Assembly: GCA_029210085.1 (NCBI GenBank)
Contig: JARGPP010000007.1
Span: 1-64,000, forward strand
From: Legionellaceae bacterium
GTDB taxonomy: Bacteria > Pseudomonadota > Gammaproteobacteria > Legionellales > Legionellaceae
Direction of reading: 5' to 3'
DNA length: 64,000 bases
The notes under the pieces were generated by a model. That model made no database searches and was not told the origin of the DNA. It was given only the letters and a program-made list of their open reading frames with translations. Positions 54,891 through 63,480 of this stretch are shown one piece after another (the first letter of the stretch is position 1; the number at the start of each line of letters is the position of its first letter). The translations under genes were made by a program, and so were the position numbers.

Positions 54891-55357
54891 TTTTTTCTCC
54901 GTTGTTTGATCCATCGACGGGCAGCACAGAATAAATGGGTCAGGTCTTCTTCGGAGTTTGGATTAAACGGAGCATCGATCAAGCTGGTTTGAATGGCTTG
55001 AAAATCGATATTTTTGCTTGTTTCTTGCAGAAATAGCAACCAATCTTGCCCGTGTAGACTCGCAACATCAGTGCGAGGATGATAGACCAATGCAACGCGT
55101 TTCAATAAAGCGGTGATGTCAGATGCCATATTGGGCTTAGGTGTTTGTGTATATCGTTTTTCTAGGCTTTCAAGTGTTGCAAGTGCTTCGCGTTTTGGTG
55201 CGTTATATTGCCGGTGTTTCTTATGCTGAATCAATACAAGTATGATAATGATGCATAAACCAGCGAGTGCGTAATAGGCTGGTCCTGGAGGCCAGGCGCT
55301 GACTGCATGTGGCATGTGGATGTCGCGTAAATTTGTCAGTTCAGAGGCGTTAGGCAT
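54878..55357 (-). CDS. DUF4381 family membrane protein
   Basis: A 159-residue single-helix protein. RDIHMPHAVSAWPPGPAYY and the membrane helix near residue 30-47 are followed by KREALATLESLEKR, LLKRVALVYHPRTDVASLHG and WLLFLQ, which are DUF4381 marks. Such genes sit between the DUF58 and VWA genes in proteobacterial Bat-type operons. Its role is unknown. It overlaps the DUF58 gene by 8 nt. Confidence 0.85.
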   Translation of the reverse strand: MPNASELTNLRDIHMPHAVSAWPPGPAYYALAGLCIIIILVLIQHKKHRQYNAPKREALATLESLEKRYTQTPKPNMASDITALLKRVALVYHPRTDVASLHGQDWLLFLQETSKNIDFQAIQTSLIDAPFNPNSEEDLTHLFCAARRWIKQRRKKCLS

Positions 55358-56261
55358 GAGTACTCCTTGGAAAACTTTGATGCGCTAACGTGACCCAATC
55401 TGTTTCCGCTGTTACAGAAAAGCAAGGTGTGTTTAAGCGATTAAATCGTTTTTCAATTGCATCTGTCCGTGTTTTCAAAGTGTGGGTATAGGCTTCTTGT
55501 GCTGCTTTATTGCTCAAATCTAAATAACTGGTATTTTGACCATCTGTAATAGGATAGAGGCCCGGTTTGGGTGAGCTCATTTCAAGTGAATCTGCAATAC
55601 GGTAGGCAATCAAATCATTGTGTTTTTTGAATTGGTTTAAAAGGGGCTCAGAGTTCTCATCGAGTGTATAAAAATCACTGATGAGAATAAGTAAACTGCC
55701 TGGTTTTAAAACATGTTTTAAGCGGAGTAGCATGTCATTGAATGGTCTAGATGTAATATCAGGTGTGCTGTGTAGGATGGACGTATAGTGAGATAGGCCT
55801 GCAAGTAGTGGAAGAACGCCTTTATGTCGGCTTTGTGGGAGGCGCTCATCATGATGAGCGCCTGAAAATAGAAAGCTGCCCACACGATCGCCTTCTGCAA
55901 TTGCAATCCATGCGAGTAAAGCGGCAAGCCGTGCAGCAAGTACCGACTTAAAAACACCTCGAGTGCCAAAATGCATAGATGAGTTAAAATCAACCAGAAA
56001 AACGACGGGCCGCTCTCGTTCTTCTTGATAGAGTTTAATATGCGGGCGACCTGTACGCGCAGTTGAGCGCCATTCCATATGACGAATCTCATCACCAGCT
56101 TGATAGTTACGAACCTCAGCAAAGTCCATTCCTCGTCCACGTAGGCGTGTATCACGATGGCCTGTATGAGATGCAAGTGATCGCGCACCATTTCGCTTGT
56201 TTTGAACAAGTCCTTTAAGGGCAATGAGCTCTGGGAGGGTTGCTATTATGCCACTGTTCAT
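55350..56261 (-). CDS. DUF58 family protein
   Basis: The 303-residue protein carries the DUF58 core, DFAEVRNYQAGDEIRHMEWRS near residue 45, followed by ARTGRPHIKLYQEERERP and a VWA-like fold whose metal motif reads DFNSSM. DUF58 proteins accompany MoxR ATPases and may be their clients. It lies 12 nt downstream of moxR. No membrane helix is present, so it is cytoplasmic. Confidence 0.9.
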   Translation of the reverse strand: MNSGIIATLPELIALKGLVQNKRNGARSLASHTGHRDTRLRGRGMDFAEVRNYQAGDEIRHMEWRSTARTGRPHIKLYQEERERPVVFLVDFNSSMHFGTRGVFKSVLAARLAALLAWIAIAEGDRVGSFLFSGAHHDERLPQSRHKGVLPLLAGLSHYTSILHSTPDITSRPFNDMLLRLKHVLKPGSLLILISDFYTLDENSEPLLNQFKKHNDLIAYRIADSLEMSSPKPGLYPITDGQNTSYLDLSNKAAQEAYTHTLKTRTDAIEKRFNRLNTPCFSVTAETDWVTLAHQSFPRSTHA

Positions 56262-56273
56262 CAGGCGGGCTCC

Positions 56274-57284
56274 TTAAGGGAGGGCGACCAAACGGAGTAG
56301 TTCGTCTAAAAAATAATCGGTTGAAATACCTTCTGCTTCAGCTTCAAAAGTCAAAATAATGCGATGTCGTAATACATCGTGTGCAATAATGTGAATATCT
56401 TCAGGTGTCACATAATCACGGCCATGAAGCCAGGCATGTGCTTTTGAGCAGCGATCCAGTGCGATGGTCGCACGTGGGCTTGCGCCAAAACGAAGCCAGC
56501 GAGATAGATCGTCACTGTAGCGACGAGGATCTCGGGTAGCAACAACAAGTTCAACTAAGTAAGTCGCTAATGCATCACTGGTGTGTACATTTAAAGCTGC
56601 TTGACGTGCTTCAAAAAGTACTTTTTGAGGTACAGGTGTGGGCGTATGGTTCAGCGATTTTTTTGTATGAATATCGGGTGTTCGTGCTTCATTTCTTGCA
56701 AGCATCAAAATATCGTGTTCTACAGATGCATCAGGGTAATCAATTTTGACATACATCAGGAAGCGATCAAGTTGTGCCTCAGGTAAAGGATAGGTACCTT
56801 CTTGCTCTATTGGATTTTGAGTGGCCATGACAAGAAAGAGCTCAGGCAATGGATAGGTTTTTCCGCCGATTGTGATTTGACGTTCGGCCATTGCCTCAAG
56901 CAATGCTGATTGTACTTTAGCTGGCGCTCTATTTATTTCATCGGCCAAAATGAGAGGGTGTAACAATGGGCCTGGTTGGAATACAAAAGAGCCATCTTCA
57001 GGGTGATATACATCGGTGCCTGTTAAATCTCCAGGCAGCAAGTCGGGTGTAAATTGAATGCGGTGGAAATCACCTTCAATGCCAGATGCAAGCGCTTTAA
57101 CTGCGCGTGTTTTAGCAAGACCAGGGGCACCCTCAACCAACAGGTGTCCATCTGCAAGTAAAGCAATCAGAAGTCGTGAAATCAAGCCTTTTTGTCCGAT
57201 GACTTGTGTGTTAAGCGTGTCTTGTAGTGATAAGATGGTATCTTTTATTGTTTTATTGTCTACAATTTTATCTTCTAATGACAT
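56274..57284 (-). CDS. MoxR-family AAA+ ATPase
   Basis: MoxR ATPases act as chaperones for the maturation of VWA-domain proteins. The 336-residue protein has Walker A EGAPGLAKTRAV (about residue 50), Walker B LILADEINRAPAKVQSALLEAM (shown in part: ADEINRAP), sensor ATQNPIEQEGTYPLPEAQLD and the C-terminal lid domain (SPRATIALDRCSKAHAW). I prefer ATG 57284 with GGAA upstream; ATG 57293 would add three residues. It is the first gene of the seven-gene Bat operon. Confidence 0.94.
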   Translation of the reverse strand: MSLEDKIVDNKTIKDTILSLQDTLNTQVIGQKGLISRLLIALLADGHLLVEGAPGLAKTRAVKALASGIEGDFHRIQFTPDLLPGDLTGTDVYHPEDGSFVFQPGPLLHPLILADEINRAPAKVQSALLEAMAERQITIGGKTYPLPELFLVMATQNPIEQEGTYPLPEAQLDRFLMYVKIDYPDASVEHDILMLARNEARTPDIHTKKSLNHTPTPVPQKVLFEARQAALNVHTSDALATYLVELVVATRDPRRYSDDLSRWLRFGASPRATIALDRCSKAHAWLHGRDYVTPEDIHIIAHDVLRHRIILTFEAEAEGISTDYFLDELLRLVALP

Positions 57285-57314
57285 GTGTTCCATTCCATAT
57301 GGTTTACAAAGTTT

Positions 57315-57575
57315 TTATGCAATTTCAATACAGTCAGCTTGAGGACCTTTTTTTCCTTGAATCAGTACAAAATGAACTTGGGCGCCGTCTCTTAGACCCT
57401 TTACATCTTCAGGCTTTGCAGCGCTGGCATGAAAGAAATATTCTTGTTGGCCCGAAATAATGAAGCCAAACCGTTTTTTACGGTCAAAAAATTTGATGGT
57501 GCCTTGCTGTTTGCCTGTTTTAGATGATGAGAAGCAATGACGAATTGCTTGAATAATACGAGTGATTATATTCAT
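57315..57575 (-). CDS. cold-shock domain protein with an N-terminal extension
   Basis: An 86-residue protein whose residues 22-86 form a cold-shock domain: QGTIKFFDRKKRFGFIISG with the RNP1-like segment KRFGFI, then QEYFFHASA (RNP2-like FFH) and VHFVLIQGKKGPQADCIEI. The first 20 residues (MNIITRIIQAIRHCFSSSKT) are amphipathic and not found in ordinary CspA proteins, perhaps a membrane-touching or nucleic-acid tail. It probably binds single-stranded RNA. The 174 bp upstream up to the protease gene contains its leader and divergent promoters. Confidence 0.85.
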   Translation of the reverse strand: MNIITRIIQAIRHCFSSSKTGKQQGTIKFFDRKKRFGFIISGQQEYFFHASAAKPEDVKGLRDGAQVHFVLIQGKKGPQADCIEIA

Positions 57576-57749
57576 AATTGTTATGTCCTAGATATTGGTC
57601 CGCGTCAAAGTATGTGTTGTAAGGTACGCGGGGTATATTTAAATCGGTTTGAGCTTATCATAAACTCGGGTTTTTGAGCAATCATAGGGGTTATTTTAAT
57701 TTTTAAATCTGCTAAGATTGCTTGCATTTAGGTTGTTTTGGAGACCATT

Positions 57750-58268
57750 ATGTTTTCAAGGGTATCTGTATTCCTGTTATCGTTACTTTTTGGGCCCCAG
57801 TTACTGGCGCAACCTGCGGTTCCTTCTAAAATTATATATGGCTACCTTGAAAGAGCAGTACTGCCTGATAAGCAGTTAACGCTTAAAGCAAAATTAGACA
57901 CAGGTGCGAAATCAGCATCACTTCATGCAAAGCGTATCCGCCAAGTTGATATCAATGGCAAATCTTTTTTAAGCTTTATTGTACCGACAAAAACAGGTGA
58001 TGTTCTCTTTACTTGCCCGCATGTGGGGGACGTGAGTATTAAGGCGCGCTCCGGTGAGATAGCAGGTGTTCGTATAAAAAATCCTTTTATTAAGCGTCCG
58101 GTTGTAAACATGCCAGTGCAACTCGGTCATGAAACACGAACGATTCGTGTAAATTTAGCCAATCGCAAACGATTTACTTATCCGCTATTGCTAGGAAGAG
58201 AAGCATTGGTTGCATTTGATGGCATGGTTGATCCCGGACAAAAATTTACCCTTAACCATAAGTTATGA
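57750..58268 (+). CDS. retropepsin-like aspartic protease (Zn_protease/RLAP family), exported
   Basis: The 172-residue protein starts at ATG 57750 (GGAG 6 nt before) with a signal peptide (FLLSLLFGPQLLAQ). The core has the aspartic-protease motif AKLDTGAKSASLHA near residue 50 and the second hydrophobic-Gly element YPLLLGREAL near 150, as in the RimB-like family often named ATP-dependent zinc protease. It is the first gene of a conserved cluster with the 7TM-transglutaminase-like and ATP-grasp genes, which starts 4 nt after its stop. It may trim a peptide or amide made by the ligase. Confidence 0.88.
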   Translation: MFSRVSVFLLSLLFGPQLLAQPAVPSKIIYGYLERAVLPDKQLTLKAKLDTGAKSASLHAKRIRQVDINGKSFLSFIVPTKTGDVLFTCPHVGDVSIKARSGEIAGVRIKNPFIKRPVVNMPVQLGHETRTIRVNLANRKRFTYPLLLGREALVAFDGMVDPGQKFTLNHKL

Positions 58269-58272
58269 CACG

Positions 58273-59796
58273 ATGAAATCACGAGCACATCACCTTTATG
58301 GTTTGATTGGCGTATTACTTGCAATAGGCATTGGCATTTTTCTTTATCGTGCATGCGTCCTCGATGTGCCTTTTACTGAGGAAAAAACGATTAATAGCTG
58401 GATGGTAGAGGCCAATTTGCGCTTTACTGCCGAGCGAAATAGACCTGTTCAGGCACGTTTTACGATTCCTTATATGCCACCTTACTTAGTGATTTTAGAT
58501 GAATATTTTGTGTCTCAAAATTATGGTGTAATGACAAATCTTCTGGGCGATAATCGTCAAGCGGTTTGGTCCTTACGACGAAGTTCAGGCCCACAGTCAC
58601 TTTATTATAGAGCGATTTTTCGTGAGGCGGATAATCAAGTGGGTGCATTACGTAAGCCGGCCTATATTAAGGTGCATACATTGCCGGATAATCAAAAAGC
58701 CGTTGTAGACACAATTATTACGCAAGCACGTCAATCATCAGCTGATATCCAAACTTTTGCTCAAAGTACAATCCAAGAGCTAAATAAACAAGATGGCAAT
58801 GCTAAATTACTCTTGAATGGTGACAGCCATGAAAAAGCTGTGGTTCAGGCCGTAATTCAAGTCTTAAACCAGGCAAAAATTGAAGCACTACCTGTACAAG
58901 GATTTTATTTAAAACAAGAAAATAGAGCTGAAACAAAATGGTTTTTGGCTGTATATAATGGACAAAAGTGGATTTATTTAAACCCAGAGACAGGGGCCTT
59001 AGGTTTGCCTAAGCATTTTTTGGTTTGGCAATATGGGGCAGACACTTTATTTGATGTGATGGGAGGGAAAAGTCCACAGTTTAGTCTAACGGTTTCGCCA
59101 ACACCGATGAATGCATTGAGTGCTGCAAAAACACGCGGTCTTCAGCTTGATTCAAAGTTAATGCGTTTTTCTTTGTTAGAACTCCCTGTCAATGTTCAAG
59201 AGACATATAAAGTCTTACTGATGGTGCCTATAGGTGCTTTGATTATTTTATTACTCCGTAACTTTATTGGACTGATGACTTTCGGGACATTTATGCCCGT
59301 CCTGATTGCCCTTGCGTTTCGTGAGACGCAAGTGATTTGGGGAGTGATGCTGTTTACGGTGATTGTGTCATTTGGGCTGTTGATACGATTTTATTTAGAT
59401 GAATTACGTTTGCTTTTAGTGCCTCGACTCGCTGTGATTTTGACAGTTGTAATTTTGCTAATGCTTTTTATTAGTGTCATGAGTCAAAGTCTAAATTTAA
59501 GTTCGGGGCTTTCTGTAGCTCTTTTTCCGATGATTATTTTGACCATGACCATTGAGAGAATGTGTATTACATGGGATGAACGCGGAGCTTATGAAGCATT
59601 AAAATGTGGCGTGGGAAGCTTGCTTGCAGCAGTCATTGCTTTTTCGGTGATGAATCTGAAGTCTTTGCAATATTTAATGTTTGCTTTTCCAGAGTTACTT
59701 TTTGTTTTATTAGCGCTGATTTTGATTTTTGGGCAATATCAAGGATATCGTCTGTTTGAGCTTGTTCGTTTTAAAGCATTGGCGGAACCTAATTAA
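58273..59796 (+). CDS. inactive transglutaminase-like / 7TM membrane protein
   Basis: The 507-residue protein starts at ATG 58273, four nt after the protease gene. It has one N-terminal helix (about 8-27), a periplasmic domain (about 35-310) resembling the inactive transglutaminase module (WFLAVYNGQKWIYLNPETGALG, AAKTRGLQLDSKLMRFSLLELPV-like), and seven membrane helices in the C-terminal 190 residues (TYKVLLMVPIGALIILLLRN to LFVLLALILIFGQYQGYRL). This architecture is described with RimK-like ATP-grasp enzymes and retropepsin-like proteases. Its exact role (transport or signalling of a modified peptide) is unknown. Confidence 0.88.
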   Translation: MKSRAHHLYGLIGVLLAIGIGIFLYRACVLDVPFTEEKTINSWMVEANLRFTAERNRPVQARFTIPYMPPYLVILDEYFVSQNYGVMTNLLGDNRQAVWSLRRSSGPQSLYYRAIFREADNQVGALRKPAYIKVHTLPDNQKAVVDTIITQARQSSADIQTFAQSTIQELNKQDGNAKLLLNGDSHEKAVVQAVIQVLNQAKIEALPVQGFYLKQENRAETKWFLAVYNGQKWIYLNPETGALGLPKHFLVWQYGADTLFDVMGGKSPQFSLTVSPTPMNALSAAKTRGLQLDSKLMRFSLLELPVNVQETYKVLLMVPIGALIILLLRNFIGLMTFGTFMPVLIALAFRETQVIWGVMLFTVIVSFGLLIRFYLDELRLLLVPRLAVILTVVILLMLFISVMSQSLNLSSGLSVALFPMIILTMTIERMCITWDERGAYEALKCGVGSLLAAVIAFSVMNLKSLQYLMFAFPELLFVLLALILIFGQYQGYRLFELVRFKALAEPN

Positions 59797-60821
59797 TGTG
59801 GCGACTCAGGCAGCATTTAAAAAAGCAAGGTGTGTTAGGTATTAATCGTCGAAATAGCGCTTATGCTTTGCGCTATAATCCAAGAAACCGTTATCCTTTG
59901 GTTGATGATAAGCTTAAAACAAAATCTCTCGCTGTTCAGTCTAATATCCCCGTACCTGAATTATATGCAAGTATTCGTGCTGAGCATCAACTAAAGTCAT
60001 TAGATGCATTACTTGAGCCTTATTCGGATTTTGTGATTAAACCTGCACATGGTGCGGGAGGAGATGGCATTTTAGTCGTAACAAATCGGGTTTTTGGTCG
60101 TTATCGTTTGATTAATGGAGAGATTTGGACAACTGAAGATTTAGCCTATCATTTGTCGTGCTTACTCTCTGGTGCTTATAGCTTGAGTGGCCACCCAGAT
60201 GAGGCAATTATTGAACGCCGCGTGGTGGTTGATCCTGTCTTTGAATCGATTAGTCATGAGGGGGTGCCCGATATTCGCGTCATTACGTTGCTTGGTTATC
60301 CGGCCATGGCAATGCTGCGTTTGCCAACACGCGTTTCGAATGGAAAAGCAAATTTACATCAAGGGGCCATAGGGGTCGGTATTGATATTAAAACAGGCTT
60401 AACATTGGGGGGAGTGCTACATAATGAAGCCATCGACTATCATCCTGATACTTTAAACTCAACAGTTGGTATTCAAGTGCCTTTTTGGGATAAAATTTTA
60501 CATATCTCAGCATCAGCCTACGAACTCACAGGCTTAGGTTATTTAGGTGTCGATATTGTACTCGATAAAACAGAGGGCCCTTTGATGCTGGAACTGAATG
60601 CAAGGCCTGGTCTGAATATTCAAATTGCAAATCGCAAAGGATTGCTGACGTGTTATGAGGCTATTGAAGCCGAGGCTGAAAAACAAGGTCACACGGCCGC
60701 AGTGGATGCGCGTGTGGCGTTTAGTCAATCAATGGGGCCACAATCAAAGGTGTCGGAGTCCATTGAAACAGTAATGTCAGCGCCTGATAAGTCGGCGGTT
60801 ACTTTTGATGCCGTCATCTGA
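59796..60821 (+). CDS. ATP-grasp alpha-L-glutamate ligase-like protein (RimK-related)
   Basis: The 341-residue enzyme begins NRRNSAYALRYNPRNRYPLVDDK and has ATP-grasp features: DFVIKPAHGAGGDGILVV (ATP-binding Lys and glycine loop, about 75-95), PDIRVITL, and the metal-binding VDIVLDKTEGPLMLELNARPGL near 260. These match the RimK-related glutamate-ligase subfamily, which forms amide or peptide bonds using ATP. It starts overlapping the previous stop (TAATG), so translation is coupled. The acceptor molecule is not known. Confidence 0.9.
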   Translation: MWRLRQHLKKQGVLGINRRNSAYALRYNPRNRYPLVDDKLKTKSLAVQSNIPVPELYASIRAEHQLKSLDALLEPYSDFVIKPAHGAGGDGILVVTNRVFGRYRLINGEIWTTEDLAYHLSCLLSGAYSLSGHPDEAIIERRVVVDPVFESISHEGVPDIRVITLLGYPAMAMLRLPTRVSNGKANLHQGAIGVGIDIKTGLTLGGVLHNEAIDYHPDTLNSTVGIQVPFWDKILHISASAYELTGLGYLGVDIVLDKTEGPLMLELNARPGLNIQIANRKGLLTCYEAIEAEAEKQGHTAAVDARVAFSQSMGPQSKVSESIETVMSAPDKSAVTFDAVI

Positions 60822-60902
60822 TTATAATTTAATCTGACTCCTTGTGAGTGAAAGAGGGAGTGCATACACTAAAAGCTTCAAGGACTCGACATTCCGAACC
60901 GA

Positions 60903-61178
60903 ATGAAAACACTTTTTTTCTATTTGAATAAGTATCGCCATCCAACAGCGTTTATGCTGTGTCTTTTAGGCACTTATATCATTCATCAGGTTACTCTATT
61001 TTTATATTTTCCAGCGGGGAATGATTTAACCTTAATAGAAACCGCTCACGCTCTTTGGTGCTCCAAAGACCTTTATTTTCGATTTCTTGCCATGATGAAC
61101 TTTGTGATTAAGCCTTTGATGATTTATGGTTTATACATTTTTTTATTCCAATTGCTTCGCTCATCTAAACAGTTCTAG
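60903..61178 (+). CDS. small two-helix membrane protein, unknown
   Basis: A 91-residue protein with two hydrophobic helices (about 14-35 and 64-86) separated by a short polar stretch (NDLTLIETAHALWCSKD). It follows the ATP-grasp gene by 81 bp on the same strand. No family is recognised, and no good ribosome-binding site precedes ATG 60903. It could be a small accessory protein of the cluster or an independent gene. Confidence 0.55.
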   Translation: MKTLFFYLNKYRHPTAFMLCLLGTYIIHQVTLFLYFPAGNDLTLIETAHALWCSKDLYFRFLAMMNFVIKPLMIYGLYIFLFQLLRSSKQF

Positions 61179-61216
61179 AAGTCATATATCCGAATAACTG
61201 CCATGATTATGGCGAT

Positions 61217-62101
61217 TCATGCCTTTGGTTGATTAGATGCATTTGGTGTATAGCTTTCGAGATACTCATTAAAGCGATTAACTTTTTGCATGGAGTCAGT
61301 TTGTGTGAATTTGAATAGAAGATTTTGATTGCCTTGTGAATAGGCTAAACCTAATGCGACAACATTACCAACCCCGGCTGTAGTCATTAATAGCCCAATA
61401 TGGATTAAAAGATTAGCAATAACATTTTTCCAGCCACGATGTCTTTCTAATTCTTTTCTTGCCGCATCAATGTGTTGTTTGGCCTCTACTTTGAAAGCAT
61501 CTAAAGCTTTAATCTTATTGTCTGATGACACATATGTTTTGTGGCTAAGATTTAATTTTTCATATAGTGTTTCTGCAGTATTTGCAGCTTTTGTCTCATT
61601 TTTAGCTCGCAGTGATTGGGCTTTGAGGTGTATTTGGTGGATTAAGCGTGCCACACCAAATGCGCCTTTATTGAGGTGTGAGTCATTATAGGCATCAGAG
61701 TGTACTCTCATATTCTCTCCCGAAATGGCATTACGTACGGTTTTTTGGTTACCCATGAATACAATGCGCTGTATTAGTGGATTCATATCTAAAATACGCG
61801 ATATCATAGGTGAAAAAACAGCTGGAATGATGGGGAGTGTTTCTTCTCTCTCAGCAAGGCTCTCAGCGATGTGGACAAGTAAAGCATTATTTGCATGTTC
61901 AGCTAAAATCATGACCAATTCAATGTCATTAGGATCAGTCTTAAGCATACCGACGATGGTATTTACATCGATGCCTGCATGGTTGCTAGCTTCATGAGCG
62001 GGGGACATAAAAAAAACATTTCGATCTAAATATTCTTTTTCCGTCAGATACGAACCATATTTTTTAATTCTTTCTGTGAGTTGCTGTGTATATTTAGGCA
62101 T
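61217..62101 (-). CDS. orphan protein with one C-terminal hydrophobic segment
   Basis: I do not recognise this 294-residue protein. The bulk is helical and charged, with an N-terminal block (YTQQLTERIKKYGSYLTEKEY), a His-rich stretch (FFMSPAHEASNHAGI) and a coiled-coil-like part (AKQHIDAARKELERHRGW, about 210-227). One hydrophobic segment (VIANLLIHIGLLMTTAGVGN, about 230-249) comes near the C-terminus. No signal peptide is present. The composition resembles lineage-specific effectors, but there is no defining motif. The upstream 253 bp (62102-62354) is AT-rich and holds its promoter. Confidence 0.65.
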   Translation of the reverse strand: MPKYTQQLTERIKKYGSYLTEKEYLDRNVFFMSPAHEASNHAGIDVNTIVGMLKTDPNDIELVMILAEHANNALLVHIAESLAEREETLPIIPAVFSPMISRILDMNPLIQRIVFMGNQKTVRNAISGENMRVHSDAYNDSHLNKGAFGVARLIHQIHLKAQSLRAKNETKAANTAETLYEKLNLSHKTYVSSDNKIKALDAFKVEAKQHIDAARKELERHRGWKNVIANLLIHIGLLMTTAGVGNVVALGLAYSQGNQNLLFKFTQTDSMQKVNRFNEYLESYTPNASNQPKA

Positions 62102-62291
62102 AATTGCACCCCATATAATCAGAGTATAAAAAAATTAATAATAACATTACAATAATTATTTGTAAATAATTTGCTTTTATTGCGCTTTATTATACCTGAT
62201 TGAGAGAGGCAATTTTTATCAAAGTTAAATAGGGAAAGTGATTAATATTCAAGATTAAGTTGTAGTATTCAGGAAACATAAAGCAAACAAT

Positions 62292-62318
62292 ACATGCCGC
62301 GAAAGAATCGAGGCATGT
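62292..62318 (-). terminator. probable terminator of the C1 protease gene
   Basis: ACATGCC and GGCATGT form a 7 bp stem (extended by CG/CG with one mismatch) around a 13 nt region, followed on the minus strand by a T-rich tract (ATTGTTTGCTTT). It lies about 37 bp after the protease stop codon. Confidence 0.5.
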
Positions 62319-62354
62319 AGGTGTGTCGCATCAGTTTTCAGCAGAGTGGTTTAT

Positions 62355-63425
62355 TTATAGCGAACGAATACGTTGTATCTCGATAGCGAGCACTTGAAAG
62401 TAATCATAAGACATATAGAAGTTGCCTTGATCACCTGCATTCGGTCCCCAAGAATTTCGAAGTGTTAACAGGCCTTTGTGTAGATGTCCGTCTTTATCGA
62501 TAGCTGTTGCTTGGTCGTTAAAGCCGGTAATAATCATAGCGTGGCCACCATAATTCTTTTGTTGCTTGATATCATCAATGATACTTGCGCTAAGTAGCCA
62601 GGTGTCATTATTTTGTTTATATTTTCCAGAAGCACCTGCAGCGCCTTTATTTAGCCCAAATATTAGCACACCAAAGGTCATACGATCGTGGTCTCTGAGT
62701 GCTTGTTTGACTGAATTTAATGTTTTCTGAGAATCGACCTTGTCTCTAAAAACTTGGTAAAAATCGAGTAGTGGTGTCCAGGAAACTTCACGCTCGGATA
62801 AGGGCTCGCTAATTTCGTAATGGTCTGCAAGCGAGATATCTTGCTCTGGCTTTTGACCTGCCGCGGGGTATGCTGTGAGACCGCCACAACCTATGTCATG
62901 CTCAGTGGTTTTGTTGACAAATCCGAAGGCACGTATTTGGTCTAAAACTAAAGGGTTTAATGAGCCATCCCATCCGCTTGGGTTGTAACCAAAGCGCTCA
63001 AGATGTTGGCCTAGTTGAAGAACACACAATTGGCTGATGTAATCTCCGGCATCTAAAGCGGCATCAATGGCTGCTGTTACAGCAAAAGTAGCACAGGTAC
63101 CGTGTTGTCCTTGGTTCATGACCGGTACGTTGCCCATACCCAACTGTACGTTTGTTTTAGTGGTAGACGCAGTCAACAGGGATGGCTGTTGTTGCATTGC
63201 TTTTTCTGTCCGTTGAGTGAGAGCATCCCAGGCATGGTCTGAGAGCTGTACGTTTAGCAAAGTGACCGCTTGAGGCGGTTTTTTTTGTAACACTGCATTA
63301 GATGTCACGTTTTGTTTTGGACTAGGAATAATTTGCGTAATTTTACCTGTTACTTTAATGTCAGGTTGAGCAATGGCATTGCTGCTTAATAAAAAAGCAG
63401 AAAGTAGGATGTAAATCAATCGCAT
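62355..63425 (-). CDS. secreted papain-like (C1 family) cysteine protease
   Basis: The 356-residue protein has a signal peptide (LIYILLSAFLLSSNAIAQ), a propeptide-like region, and then a papain-type domain. The catalytic Cys is in GQHGTCATFAVTAAID (about residue 108), preceded by the oxyanion Gln in GQHGTC. The catalytic His lies in YGGHAMIITGF (about 293) and the Asn in LTLRNSWGPNAGD (about 325). Three further cysteines could form disulfides. It would be exported and may degrade host or environmental proteins. GAGG lies upstream of its ATG. Confidence 0.88.
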   Translation of the reverse strand: MRLIYILLSAFLLSSNAIAQPDIKVTGKITQIIPSPKQNVTSNAVLQKKPPQAVTLLNVQLSDHAWDALTQRTEKAMQQQPSLLTASTTKTNVQLGMGNVPVMNQGQHGTCATFAVTAAIDAALDAGDYISQLCVLQLGQHLERFGYNPSGWDGSLNPLVLDQIRAFGFVNKTTEHDIGCGGLTAYPAAGQKPEQDISLADHYEISEPLSEREVSWTPLLDFYQVFRDKVDSQKTLNSVKQALRDHDRMTFGVLIFGLNKGAAGASGKYKQNNDTWLLSASIIDDIKQQKNYGGHAMIITGFNDQATAIDKDGHLHKGLLTLRNSWGPNAGDQGNFYMSYDYFQVLAIEIQRIRSL

Positions 63426-63480
63426 GAGGAGGCCTCTACAAATAAAAAGATTCCGATTGTATCATAAAATAGTATGAGTT

